DNA from: DASSNR01 sp036278935
Lineage (GTDB): Bacteria > Gemmatimonadota > Gemmatimonadetes > Gemmatimonadales > Gemmatimonadaceae
Assembly: GCA_036278935.1 (NCBI GenBank)
Contig: DASUKA010000171.1
Location: 1-59,564 of the forward strand
Length of the DNA stretch: 59,564 nt
Direction of reading: 5' to 3'
Of this stretch, positions 17,192-25,733 are shown in pieces. Position numbers and translations under genes: made by a program. The first letter of the stretch is position 1. Each line of letters begins with the position of its first letter. The notes under the pieces were generated by a model, which saw only the letters and a list, made by a program, of their open reading frames with translations, had not been told where the DNA came from and ran no database searches.

Positions 17192-17799
17192 GGTCTCTTG
17201 CCTTCCACCTCTTGCAGTTCATGCAGCGTCTCTTCGCCATAGAAGAGGCGAATGTACTTCGACTGGATGGGGGTGAGGCGGCGGACCGCCCAGCTCAGAT
17301 GCACGAAGTGCGGCTCCGTGGGAGGCGTGAGCGGGTGCATGCCGATTTCCTCAGGCATCCGGTTCCCCTTCCGCGTGTTGCACGGAGAGCAGGCCGCCAC
17401 CACGTTCGTCCACTCGTTCGTGCCGCCGCGCGAGAGCGGGATCAGGTGGTCGCGCGTGAGCGACTCGCGTGGCTTGAGCTCCGCGACCGTGCGCCCGCAG
17501 TACTGACAGCGGTAGCGATCGCGCGCGAAGAGGAAGGTGTTCGTGACCTGACGGCGGAAACGACGCGGTACGTGGATGAACTTGACGAGCCGGATGACCG
17601 ACGGGCGCGGCAGCGTGAGCCGCTCCGAGCGCACAACACGCTCGGCATCCGCTTCGATGATCTCCGCCTTTCCGTCAAGAACGAGCCGCAGTGCCCGTCG
17701 CATGGGCACCATCGTCAGCGGTTCGAACGACGCATTCAACGCCAAACATCCGACGACCACTTGGCCCTCCGTCGCCGTATTCGAGGGCTCGCCCTGCAC
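17176..17799 (-). CDS. HNH endonuclease
   Basis: A 207-residue HNH protein. The nuclease core spans about residues 95-150: zinc-binding CQYCGRT, then the H of LTRDHLIPLSRGG, N in TNEWTNVVAACSPCN, and RKGN. The N-terminal 90 residues (VVGCLALNASFEPLTMVPMR) are the leader commonly seen in a widespread group of chromosomal HNH proteins in soil bacteria; they are not obviously phage- or intron-linked. The substrate is unknown. The C-terminal GGRE is encoded by the adjacent repeat, which also supplies the stop. A perfect hairpin lies just upstream of its start. Confidence 0.88.
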   Translation of the reverse strand: MQGEPSNTATEGQVVVGCLALNASFEPLTMVPMRRALRLVLDGKAEIIEADAERVVRSERLTLPRPSVIRLVKFIHVPRRFRRQVTNTFLFARDRYRCQYCGRTVAELKPRESLTRDHLIPLSRGGTNEWTNVVAACSPCNTRKGNRMPEEIGMHPLTPPTEPHFVHLSWAVRRLTPIQSKYIRLFYGEETLHELQEVEGKRPGGRE

Positions 17800-17827
17800 C
17801 GCGGTCAGGTCGATCCCCCATCACGTC

Positions 17828-17848
17828 CGGGAGCGCCGCTCGCTCCCG
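17828..17848. terminator. Perfect 8-bp hairpin between ilvE and the HNH gene
   Basis: CGGGAGCG (17828-17835), loop CCGCT, CGCTCCCG (17841-17848). It lies 37 bases past the ilvE stop on the minus strand and 29 bases before the HNH start. No T-tract follows on the minus strand, so it may be a factor-dependent terminator or an RNA-stability hairpin rather than a classical intrinsic terminator. Confidence 0.45.
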
Positions 17849-17884
17849 CTAGTGCCGCCCCGTCGCGGCATGCATTCTTCTACA

Positions 17885-18898
17885 CTACCGGGCCGGCGAG
17901 TGTGCCGCGGGGTATGCCGTGGAGGTGCGAGAGGCGCCGTCGGCTCCGGACGCCGCGGCCATCGCCTCCGGCACCAAGGTGAGCCACCCGTAGCGGTCCT
18001 CGAGCTGACCAGTGGCGATCCCCATGAACTGCTGCTGAATGGCCACGGTGATCGGCCCGGGCGTCCCATTCCCCAGCACTACCTGGTCCACCGACCGGAT
18101 GGGCGTCAGCTCCGCGGCGGTACCGCAGAAGAACGCTTCGTCCGCCACATAGAGCATCTCGCGGGGGAGCTCCTGCTCCCGCACCTCGTGCCCCAGATCA
18201 CGCGCGATGCGCATAATCGAGTCCCGGGTGATGCCATGTAATATGCCAGCCGACAGCGGCGGCGTGTAGAGCACGCCATCGCGGACCAGGAAGATATTCT
18301 CGCCGCTCCCCTCGGCGATCCTGCCGGCGACGTCGAGCATGACCCCTTCGATGAACCCGTTCTGCCGCGCCTCGATCTTGGACAGCTGTGAGTTGAGGTA
18401 GTTTCCGCCCGCCTTCGCAAGTCCCGGAAAGGTATCGGGCGCCGGCCGCCGCCAACTCGAGACGCAGATATCGACGCCGTTCCGGACGCCCTCCTGGCCC
18501 AGATAGCGCCCCCATTTCCAGGCGATGATGAACACCGAGAGCGGGACGTCGAGCGGGTACACCCCCATCTCCTCGCCCACACGCAGGACGACCGGCCGTA
18601 GATAGCAGTGGCGAAGCTCGTTCGCCGACACCGTCTCCACGCAGGCCTGCACGAGCGCCGGGATGCTGTATGGGAGCGACATCCGGTAGATCGTACAGGA
18701 ATCGTGCAGCCGGCGGATGTGTTCGCTCAGCCGGAACAGCGCGGGCCCGGCCGGCGTGTCGTAGCACCGGATCCCCTCAAAGACGTTCGACCCGTACTGC
18801 ACCACGTGGCTCATCACGTGGATGGTCGCGTCTTCCCAGTTCACCATCTGCCCGTCACGCCAGATTTTGGTCGTGCGGCCGGATGTTCCGTCAGTCAT
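17885..18898 (-). CDS. ilvE: Branched-chain amino acid aminotransferase
   Basis: A 337-residue fold-type IV PLP aminotransferase that makes leucine, isoleucine and valine from their 2-oxo acids with glutamate. Seen: VQYGSNVFEGIRCY, YLRPVVLRVGEEMGVYP, the PLP lysine in GLAKAGGNYLNSQ near residue 164, DVAGRIAEGSGENIFLVRDG, and the TAAELTPIRSVD loop typical of IlvE. Length fits. GAGG precedes the ATG at 18898 by a suitable distance. It is a single gene with a hairpin downstream; no biosynthetic neighbours are in the window. Confidence 0.93.
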   Translation of the reverse strand: MTDGTSGRTTKIWRDGQMVNWEDATIHVMSHVVQYGSNVFEGIRCYDTPAGPALFRLSEHIRRLHDSCTIYRMSLPYSIPALVQACVETVSANELRHCYLRPVVLRVGEEMGVYPLDVPLSVFIIAWKWGRYLGQEGVRNGVDICVSSWRRPAPDTFPGLAKAGGNYLNSQLSKIEARQNGFIEGVMLDVAGRIAEGSGENIFLVRDGVLYTPPLSAGILHGITRDSIMRIARDLGHEVREQELPREMLYVADEAFFCGTAAELTPIRSVDQVVLGNGTPGPITVAIQQQFMGIATGQLEDRYGWLTLVPEAMAAASGADGASRTSTAYPAAHSPAR

Positions 18899-18984
18899 AC
18901 ACGCCTCGAAGGAGGTACGGGGGTACAGGGGTACGACGGATGATAATCCGCTGACGGGGGCGGCGTAAAGGCAAGCGAAGAGTT

Positions 18985-19005
18985 GTGAGTCGTGAGTTGG
19001 GCGGG
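18985..19005 (+). repeat. Solo half of a heptad-repeat element
   Basis: Three in-phase 7-mers of the NTGRGYY type (GTGAGTC, GTGAGTT, GGGCGGG), preceded by a partial one. There is no inverted partner, so this looks like a single arm of the elements seen elsewhere. It lies at the 3' end of the amidohydrolase gene (minus strand), upstream of ilvE. Confidence 0.55.
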
Positions 19006-19018
19006 AGGAAATCAGACT

Positions 19019-20401
19019 TCAGCGCGCGGGGTGCGGAGATGGTGCGGCATCCACGGGTTGCACGGCGTCCTTTTCCTCACGCGTATGTGATGCCAGTGCG
19101 CGGGCGGCGGCATCGAGCCGGTGCGGGAGCGACGTATCCTCATCGAGCAGCCGGCCTTCCCACACGCGAACGGCGCCAGCGACCGCCACGAACAGCGCGC
19201 GAGTTCCACCGAGCGAGAAGAGGAGCGCCGTGGCGGGATCGTACGCGGGGTGGGCGCTCTCGCCGGAGAGCGAGAAGGCGGTGAGATCGGCGTCCTTGCC
19301 CGGCTCGAGCGAACCGATGCGGTGATTCAGCCCGAGTGCTCGGGCGCCGCCCAGCGTCGCGAGCTCCAGCATGCGCGCGGCTGAAAGCGCGTCATGCTTT
19401 CGCGCCACGGCGCGTTGCATGAGGATCGCCACGCGCGCCTCCTCCAGCAGGTCCATACGATTGTTGCTGGCCATGGAGTCCGAGCCGAGCCCCACGCGAA
19501 TGCCTGCGCGCAACATCTCGAGCACAGGGGCGACGCCGTGGCCCAACTTGCCGTTCGACACCGGGCAATGGGCAACAGGGCAGTCCGCGTGCGCAATGCT
19601 TCGAATGTCCGCCTCGTCTGTCCGCACGCAATGGATGAGGAGCGGCTGCGCCTCCAGCATGCCCGATCGCGCGAGGAGCTCCACCGGCGTCCGAGCGCGG
19701 GGACAGACCGGGATGCCCCGCGCACGCAGCCCATCGGCAAAGGGACCGCGGGCGTCGCGCACGAGCTGCATCTCCGCCTCGCTTTCCGCCACGTGGATGG
19801 CCATGGGCAGGCGCGATTGCGCGAGGTGGGCGAAGAGCGGATCAGACACCGTGTACGGCGCATGCGGCGACACGCCCACGTGCACCAGCGGAGTCTCCCG
19901 CGCGCGCAGCACGGTCACCTTCGCCTCGAGCTCGCGCGCCCGATCCCGCACGAGCGTTGGATCGGGGGACGGGCAGAACACTTCCTGGTACATGATCCCC
20001 CGCACGCCCTGCTCGAGCATGGCGCGCATGGAGACGCCCGAATCACAGCAATCACCGTATGTCGTCACACCCGCGCGCACACCCTCGGCGACGCCGAGGC
20101 GCGCGGCATCGAGAAAGGACTCGGGGGTCATCACCGCCTCCTTCGCGCGCTGCAGGCCGCGGATCCATTCGGCGAACGGCAGATCCTCGAGCAGTCCGCG
20201 AAATGCGGTCAGCTCCAGATGCGTGTGCGCGTTGACCAGACCGGGGAGGAGGACGGCATCACCCAGATCGCGATCCTCTCCGGGTGGAGCTCCAGCACGC
20301 GGGCCGACGTACGCGAGACGGCCCGCGTGCTCCACCACCGTGCCGTCGCGAATCGGGGGACTCGTAATCGGCAGGACCCAGCGGGCATGGTAGCGACGCA
20401 C
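19019..20401 (-). CDS. Amidohydrolase of the cytosine/aminofutalosine deaminase type
   Basis: A 460-residue metal-dependent amidohydrolase. Metal-binding and catalytic residues in order: NAHTHLE near residue 57, HVAESEAEM (His), LIHCVRTDEADI (His), and GLGSDSMASNN (Asp), with a C-terminal beta-sandwich return (GSLEPGKDADLTAF). This is the ATZ/TRZ-SAH deaminase-chlorohydrolase group; the VCPRARTPVELL loop and the overall length resemble aminodeoxyfutalosine deaminases of the alternative menaquinone route, but the substrate is not proven. The gene starts 21 bases after the PBP1A stop on the same strand and is likely co-transcribed with it. Confidence 0.82.
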   Translation of the reverse strand: MRRYHARWVLPITSPPIRDGTVVEHAGRLAYVGPRAGAPPGEDRDLGDAVLLPGLVNAHTHLELTAFRGLLEDLPFAEWIRGLQRAKEAVMTPESFLDAARLGVAEGVRAGVTTYGDCCDSGVSMRAMLEQGVRGIMYQEVFCPSPDPTLVRDRARELEAKVTVLRARETPLVHVGVSPHAPYTVSDPLFAHLAQSRLPMAIHVAESEAEMQLVRDARGPFADGLRARGIPVCPRARTPVELLARSGMLEAQPLLIHCVRTDEADIRSIAHADCPVAHCPVSNGKLGHGVAPVLEMLRAGIRVGLGSDSMASNNRMDLLEEARVAILMQRAVARKHDALSAARMLELATLGGARALGLNHRIGSLEPGKDADLTAFSLSGESAHPAYDPATALLFSLGGTRALFVAVAGAVRVWEGRLLDEDTSLPHRLDAAARALASHTREEKDAVQPVDAAPSPHPAR

Positions 20402-20422
20402 GGGCGGGCGCGGGCGCGCGGC

Positions 20423-22672
20423 TCAGCGGTGCGGCGGCAGCCTGAACGGATCGGGCAGCGAGCGCGGGGGCGTGCTGTCGCGTCGCGCACCGGGCGGCGT
20501 GGGGCGTGCACCGGCCGTGCCCGGACGCACCGGCGGGAACGCCCCGCGGTTGGTGCTATCGGGAAACGGCAGGGTGTTGAAAGCCGTGTGCACGTCGCAA
20601 TCGCGGATGGGTTCCGTGCCGGGAATGAAGTACGCGGTCACCACCACGCTGTCAGGACAGAACGCATTGCGCAGCAACCCGGTGGTCTTGTCAATCTGGC
20701 GCGTGAGTATCGTCGGCGGCATGGGCCAATCCTTCGGAGTCGGCCGATTCTCGTAGATCTCCTTCATGAACGCCGTCCACGCGGGCGCGGCGAGCAGCCC
20801 GCCCTGTGCGTTGGTCTTGATCTTCTGCGGCTGATCGAACCCCATCCACACGCCGGCGACGAGCTCGGGCGTGAAGCCGATGAACCAGACGTTCGTCCCG
20901 TCGTTCGTGGTGCCCGTCTTCCCGCCGGCGGGCACGTGAAAGCCCGCGCGCCAGACGGCGCTGTACGCCGTCCCGCGCTGCACCACGTCCTCCAGCATGT
21001 TCACCATGAGCCATGCCTCTTCGCGCGAGAGCACCTGGTAGCGCTGCGGAGTCGACTCCCAGAGCACGTCGCCGCGCGCATTCTCCACGCGCACGATGCC
21101 GAACGGCGCCGAACGGACACCAAGCGACGCGAAGGTGGTGTAGGCGTCGATCATCTCGAGCGGGTACACCGAGGCCGCGCCGATGTTGATGGATGGCACC
21201 GGCAGAATGGGTGAGCTGATGCCAAGCCGGCGCGCCATATCGATCACCGTGGGCTCACCAAGCTCCATTCCCAGATTGATGGTCGCCAGGTTGCGCGACA
21301 TGTAGAGGGCGCGGCGCATGGGGATCATCCCCCAGTACTTGTGATCGAAGTTGTCCGGCGCCCAGATGGTGCCGTCCGGCTCCTCCCACGTAACGACGGT
21401 GTCGTCCACCAGGTAGGAGGGCGGGCGGCCGCTGTGGATGGCGGCGGAGTAGACCACCGGCTTGAAGGTGGACCCCGGCTGGCGGAGCGCCTGCGTGGCG
21501 CGGTTGAACTTGGAGTCATCGAAGTCGCGCCCACCGACCATGGCGCGCACCGCGCCGTTGCGCGGGTCGATCACGATAAAGGCGCCTTGCAGATACGGTG
21601 AGCTGGAGGCGTCGGGATCGCCATCGCCGTTCCGGGCCAGGTACTGTGCGTAGGTGAGGTGGGGATACTTCCCATACTTGCCCGCCTCAATCGCTTCCAG
21701 CTGATTCTCCAGCGCACGCTCCGCGGCCGTCTGCAGGTCCACGTCGAGTGTGGTGTAGACCTTGAGCCCCTCGGTGTACAGGCTCTGGCCGAACCGTTCG
21801 TCCAGCTGCTTGCGCACCCACTGCACGAAGTACGGCGCCAGCTCGCCGGAATTCTCCTTGCGCGCGAGGCGGAGCGGGTAGGCCTTGGCCAACTGGGCCT
21901 GCGACTGCGTGACCACCCCCGCCTGCTGCATGAGTCCGATGATCGTGTTGCGCCGCTGGATGGCCCGCGCCGGATGGAGGCGCGGGTTGTAGCGCCCGGG
22001 CCCCTTGGGCAGCGCGGCGAGGGTGGCGGCCTCCGCCAGATTCAGGTCGCGCACGGACTTGCCGAAGTAGCGTTGCGAGGCGGTTTCGACGCCGTATGCG
22101 CCGTTGCCCAGATAGATCTGGTTCAGGTAGAGCTCGAGGATCTTGCTCTTCGGGTAGTGCTTCTCGATCTCCACCGCGACTTTCGCTTCCTTGATCTTGC
22201 GCGTGAGCGTCTTCTCGCGGGTGATCTTCTGGGTGAAGATGTTGCGCGCGAGCTGCATCGTGAGCGTGGAGAAGCCCTGCGCGTAGCCTCCGGCGCGCAG
22301 GTTCCGGAGTCCCGCGCCGAAGACGCGGATCCAGTCGATGCCGTGGTGCCGATAGAAACGCTTATCCTCGGTAATGATGAACGCCTGCTTCACCAGCGGC
22401 GGAATCTCGTCGAGCTTGACCAGCGTGCGGCGCTCGAGGCCGATCTCGGTGATGAAGCGCCCATCGGCGGCATACAGCTTGGACGTTTGCCGAGGGGTGA
22501 ACTGATCGAGCACGGCCACCGAGGGACAGGCATTGCCCCGGCACGCGAGCGTCCATGCGCCGTACGCGGCACCGCCAATGAAAGCGACGCCGAAGATAAA
22601 GACGAGGACGAGCCAGCGGATGAGGCGCGGATGCGCGCGCCAGAAGCGGAGTGGGGACGGCAAGGTGGGCAT
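20423..22672 (-). CDS. mrcA: Penicillin-binding protein 1A (bifunctional transglycosylase/transpeptidase)
   Basis: A 749-residue class A PBP that polymerises and cross-links peptidoglycan from the inner membrane. One N-terminal membrane anchor (LIRWLVLVFIFGVAFIGGAA), then the GT51 glycosyltransferase (catalytic Glu in EDKRFYRHHGIDW, TMQLARNIF, KILELYLNQIYLGNGAYGVE). The transpeptidase follows with SxxK in GSTFKPVVY near residue 403, SxN in MSRNLATINLG, and KTGTTND near residue 585. The C-terminal 60 residues are Pro/Arg-rich and low-complexity. The ATG at 22672 begins divergently from tyrS across a repeat-containing spacer. Confidence 0.95.
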   Translation of the reverse strand: MPTLPSPLRFWRAHPRLIRWLVLVFIFGVAFIGGAAYGAWTLACRGNACPSVAVLDQFTPRQTSKLYAADGRFITEIGLERRTLVKLDEIPPLVKQAFIITEDKRFYRHHGIDWIRVFGAGLRNLRAGGYAQGFSTLTMQLARNIFTQKITREKTLTRKIKEAKVAVEIEKHYPKSKILELYLNQIYLGNGAYGVETASQRYFGKSVRDLNLAEAATLAALPKGPGRYNPRLHPARAIQRRNTIIGLMQQAGVVTQSQAQLAKAYPLRLARKENSGELAPYFVQWVRKQLDERFGQSLYTEGLKVYTTLDVDLQTAAERALENQLEAIEAGKYGKYPHLTYAQYLARNGDGDPDASSSPYLQGAFIVIDPRNGAVRAMVGGRDFDDSKFNRATQALRQPGSTFKPVVYSAAIHSGRPPSYLVDDTVVTWEEPDGTIWAPDNFDHKYWGMIPMRRALYMSRNLATINLGMELGEPTVIDMARRLGISSPILPVPSINIGAASVYPLEMIDAYTTFASLGVRSAPFGIVRVENARGDVLWESTPQRYQVLSREEAWLMVNMLEDVVQRGTAYSAVWRAGFHVPAGGKTGTTNDGTNVWFIGFTPELVAGVWMGFDQPQKIKTNAQGGLLAAPAWTAFMKEIYENRPTPKDWPMPPTILTRQIDKTTGLLRNAFCPDSVVVTAYFIPGTEPIRDCDVHTAFNTLPFPDSTNRGAFPPVRPGTAGARPTPPGARRDSTPPRSLPDPFRLPPHR

Positions 22673-22699
22673 CGAAGGAAAGTCAGGCTCCGGAGAGAA

Positions 22700-22817
22700 G
22701 GGAGGAGGTCGTGAGTTCTGCGTTATGGGTTATGAGTCAAACCGTCCTCGGGGCAGCGGGCTGCCCATAACGCATAACCCAGCACTCATGGCTCATCATT
22801 CACGCCCTCCTCCCTCC
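22700..22817. repeat. Composite inverted heptad element in a divergent intergenic region
   Basis: Inner modules: four NTGRGYY heptads (22711-22738) facing five inverted heptads (22769-22803). Outer modules: a GGGAGGAGG stretch (about 22700-22709) facing CCCTCCTCCC (about 22805-22815). The centre contains a perfect hairpin, GGGCAGC/GCTGCCC, around 22751-22766. Unlike the other elements, it lies between divergent genes (PBP1A and tyrS), that is, in a promoter region. Confidence 0.8.
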
Positions 22818-22896
22818 TCTTCGAAACTACGCCTCTCGCACTCCAGCGGCAACGTGAGCCGGTGACACGCCGGGGCGGCCCGCCTATCTTTTGCGC

Positions 22897-24171
22897 ATGT
22901 CGTCATCCGATTCTCTGCTGGACGAGCTCGCGTGGCGCGGGCTGCTCTATCAGTACACCGACGGACTCCGGGAGTCCCTCGCAACTGCCCCCGTGTCCGC
23001 CTACTGCGGATTCGACCCCACCGCCGCGAGCCTGCACGTGGGGCACCTCGTGCCGATTATGGGGCTCGTGCATCTGCAGCGCACGGGCCATCGCCCCGTG
23101 GCGCTGGTGGGTGGCGGCACCGGGATGATCGGCGACCCGAGCGGCCGAACGGCAGAGCGGCAACTGCTCACCACCGAGGTGATCGAGGCGAATGCACTGG
23201 GCCTGCGCACCCAGCTCGAGCACTTTCTGGACTTCAGCGGCGCCCACGCCGCGCGCATGCGGAACAACGCCCAGTGGCTCGCCCCGCTCGGGGCGGTGGC
23301 GTTCATGCGCGACGTGGGCAAGCACTTCACCGTGAACTACATGCTGGCCAAGGACTCGGTGCAGTCGCGCATCGAGGGCGGCATCTCGTACACGGAGTTC
23401 AGCTACATGCTCCTCCAAGCGTACGACTACCTGGAGCTCCATCGCCGTGAGGGGGTCACGCTCCAGATCGGCGCGAGCGACCAGTGGGGGAACATCACGG
23501 TGGGCATCGAGCTGATCCGCCGCGTCACCGGCCACGAGGCGCACGCGCTCACCTTCCCGCTCCTCACGACTGCCTCTGGCACGAAGTTCGGGAAATCGGA
23601 GGCCGGCGCGGTGTGGCTCGACCCCGCGCTCACGTCGCCGTACCGCTTCTACCAGTTCTGGATCAACGCCGATGATCGCGACGTGGGCAGGTTCCTGCGC
23701 TACTTCACGCTGCTGTCGCGGGAGGCGATCGAGGCGCTGGACGCGGAGACGGCGGCACACCCGGAGCAGCGGTCGGCGCAGCAGGTACTGGCCATCGACG
23801 TGACCGCCCGCGTGCACGGCGAGCGCGCCGCACGCGCGGCCGCGGAGGTGTCGGCGCTCCTGTTCGGCGGCGCCGATGTATCGACGCTCTCCGCGGCGGC
23901 GCTCGAGGTGCTCGCGGCCGAAGTGCCCTTCGCGCAGCTGCCAGCACCCCAGGATGGTGCGCTCGACACCGTCGACCTGTTCGTGGCCGCCTCCCTCGCG
24001 CCATCCCGGGGCGCCGCGCGGCGCCTGCTCACGCAGGGCGGCCTGTACGTGAATGGGCGCCGCCTCTCGCCCACCGACCGTACCCTGCCGACCACCGAGC
24101 TGCTGAGCGGCAGACACCTGCTCCTCAGGAAGGGCGCGCGGTCCTACGCACTGGTTCGCGTCGCCGGCTGA
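22897..24171 (+). CDS. tyrS: Tyrosyl-tRNA synthetase
   Basis: A 424-residue class I aminoacyl-tRNA synthetase that charges tRNA-Tyr. Seen: CGFDPTAASLHVGHLVP with the HIGH-type signature HVGH, GDPSGRTAERQ, the tyrosine-binding YTEFSYMLLQAYDY, DQWGNI, and the KMSKS-type loop KFGKSEAGAVWLD. A C-terminal S4 RNA-binding domain closes the protein (RRLLTQGGLYVNGRRLS). ATG 22897 is preferred over an in-frame TTG two codons upstream. It is single and convergent with mscL. Confidence 0.96.
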   Translation: MSSSDSLLDELAWRGLLYQYTDGLRESLATAPVSAYCGFDPTAASLHVGHLVPIMGLVHLQRTGHRPVALVGGGTGMIGDPSGRTAERQLLTTEVIEANALGLRTQLEHFLDFSGAHAARMRNNAQWLAPLGAVAFMRDVGKHFTVNYMLAKDSVQSRIEGGISYTEFSYMLLQAYDYLELHRREGVTLQIGASDQWGNITVGIELIRRVTGHEAHALTFPLLTTASGTKFGKSEAGAVWLDPALTSPYRFYQFWINADDRDVGRFLRYFTLLSREAIEALDAETAAHPEQRSAQQVLAIDVTARVHGERAARAAAEVSALLFGGADVSTLSAAALEVLAAEVPFAQLPAPQDGALDTVDLFVAASLAPSRGAARRLLTQGGLYVNGRRLSPTDRTLPTTELLSGRHLLLRKGARSYALVRVAG

Positions 24172-24204
24172 GGTACTCGTGCTCTGCGCGCTCAGGTCGT
24201 TCCC

Positions 24205-24253
24205 CGACACTCGACACCCTACTTCCTACACCCTCGCCGTTCCCTACTTCCCG
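24205..24253 (-). repeat. Single-arm heptad element between tyrS and mscL
   Basis: Seven consecutive C-rich 7-mers on the plus strand (24205-24253), reading as the AGGGTGT/AGGAAGT type on the minus strand. No inverted partner is present on the tyrS side. The mscL stop codon (TAG, 24244-24246) falls inside the array. Position is between two convergent genes. Confidence 0.7.
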
Positions 24254-24735
24254 GGCGTGAGGTCGCTGGTGCAGTAGGGGCACCGCGTGGCGAGCGCGTC
24301 GATCTGCATGCGGCACCGGGGGCACTGGCGGGTGGCCGGTTGCGCGGCGGGCGGCGACGGCTTGATGAAGAGCTTGGTCAGCTGCCAGGCGATGAAGGAA
24401 ATGAGGATGAAGTTGAGCGCGACACTCGCGAAGTGGCCCACGGCGAAGTGCACGCGTCCGACATCGGCGGTCTTGTCCTGCCACTTCGCTCCCGCCGGCG
24501 TGACGGCGGTGACGATGGGCATGATGAAGTCATTGACGAGGCCCTGCACCACGCTGTTGGTGGCGGTGCCGACGACTACGGCAATGGCCAGCGCCAGGAC
24601 GTTCTGCTTGAGCAGAAACGCTTTGAACTCTCGCCACATCTTGAACTCGTGCGGCAGCTTGAGATCGTGCGGCAGATCAAAATCGGGCGGCATGGCTCGG
24701 GACTCGAGTGCGTGCGCGCCCGATCGTGGCGTCAT
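24244..24735 (-). CDS. mscL: MscL-family mechanosensitive channel with C-terminal zinc ribbon
   Basis: A 163-residue protein. Residues about 38-75 match the pore-lining first helix and loop of MscL (NVLALAIAVVVGTATNSVVQ, LVNDFIMPIVTAV), followed by a periplasmic loop and a second helix (VALNFILISFIAWQLTKLFI). After a Pro-rich linker the C-terminus carries two CxxC knuckles (QCPRCRMQI and RCPYCTSDL), a zinc-ribbon, where ordinary MscL has only a helical bundle. It should act as an emergency osmotic release valve; the ribbon suggests an added cytoplasmic interaction. Start at 24735, or Met15 (24693). Same strand as prs, 44 bases downstream of it. The last codons lie in the repeat. Confidence 0.85.
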   Translation of the reverse strand: MTPRSGAHALESRAMPPDFDLPHDLKLPHEFKMWREFKAFLLKQNVLALAIAVVVGTATNSVVQGLVNDFIMPIVTAVTPAGAKWQDKTADVGRVHFAVGHFASVALNFILISFIAWQLTKLFIKPSPPAAQPATRQCPRCRMQIDALATRCPYCTSDLTPGK

Positions 24736-24779
24736 GGGCGCTGTGTGGGCAAGCTATCGTGGGATGCGGCCGGAGCAAG

Positions 24780-25733
24780 TCACCCGCGGCCCGCCTCGCG
24801 CAGTTCCAGCAGTGAGCCGTCCGCCATGAGCCGCCGCAATGCAGTGGCCACGAGAGGCGCCACCGGCACCGCGTGCACGAACGACGCGTCGTCCATACTG
24901 TCCACCAGCACCGTGTCGGTGACGAACAGTTGGCGCACCCCGGCCGCGCGCATCCGCCGGAGCGCGCCGGGCAGCAGCAGGCCATGCGTCGCGCAGGCTA
25001 TCATGTCGGGCAGCGCGCCAGCCGCCAGCAGTGTGCGTGCGCTCTCCGCGATGGTACCGCCCGTCGAGATCATGTCGTCCACCAGCAGGCAGCCGCGATG
25101 CCGTACGTCGCCCACGAGATGCGTGATCATGGTGCGTGTCCCGCTCTCGCGACGCTTGTGCAGTACCGCGAGCTCCACACCAAGATCGTGCGCGTACGCG
25201 GTGGCCATCTTCACGCGCCCCGCATCGGGCGCAACCACGACCGGGGCGTCCGGGAGATGATTGCGTACCGCGGCCACGAGCACGGGCACCGCGGTCAGAT
25301 TGTCGACCGGAATGCGGAAGAAGCCCTCGGCTTGCGGCGTGTGCAGGTCGATGGTGACGACATGCTGCACGCCCGCCGTCTGGAGGAGGTCGGCGACCAT
25401 CCGCGCCGTGATCGCCTCGCGACAGTCGCTTCGCTTGTCCGCGCGCGCATAGCCGAAGTACGGGATGACCGCCGTGACGCCGGCCGCCGACGCCCGGCGC
25501 GCCGCATCCGCCATGATGAGTAACTCCACGAGATGATCGTTCACCGGAGGCGCGGTCGGCTGCACGATGTACACCTCCAGCCCGCGCACCGATTCGTCAA
25601 TGCAGACGTGCACTTCCCCATCCGGAAACCGCTCGATGGTACAGCGGCCGAGGGCTGCCCCGAGCAAGCGGGCCACGCTCGTGGCGAGCGGGCGGTTCGC
25701 CGTCCCTGCCAGGATGGTGAAGCCCTCGGGCAT
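24780..25733 (-). CDS. prs: Ribose-phosphate pyrophosphokinase (PRPP synthetase)
   Basis: A 317-residue class I PRPP synthetase (ribose 5-phosphate + ATP to PRPP + AMP). Family motifs: FPDGEVHVCIDESVRG, YFGYARADKRSDCREAITAR, catalytic His in TIDLHTPQAEGFFRIPVDNL, the flexible loop at HKRRESG, and the PRPP loop CLLVDDMISTGGT. The canonical DMIDTGGT has Asp where this has Ser, so it is somewhat divergent and may be a second copy. The ATG (25733-25731) overlaps the stop of the preceding BON-SRPBCC gene by one base (TGATG), so translation is probably coupled. Confidence 0.9.
   Translation of the reverse strand: MPEGFTILAGTANRPLATSVARLLGAALGRCTIERFPDGEVHVCIDESVRGLEVYIVQPTAPPVNDHLVELLIMADAARRASAAGVTAVIPYFGYARADKRSDCREAITARMVADLLQTAGVQHVVTIDLHTPQAEGFFRIPVDNLTAVPVLVAAVRNHLPDAPVVVAPDAGRVKMATAYAHDLGVELAVLHKRRESGTRTMITHLVGDVRHRGCLLVDDMISTGGTIAESARTLLAAGALPDMIACATHGLLLPGALRRMRAAGVRQLFVTDTVLVDSMDDASFVHAVPVAPLVATALRRLMADGSLLELREAGRG

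Noticed and set aside
17700..17720. tRNA T-arm-like GGTTCGAAC
   Set aside because: It lies inside the HNH coding sequence, with no acceptor stem or anticodon arm around it.
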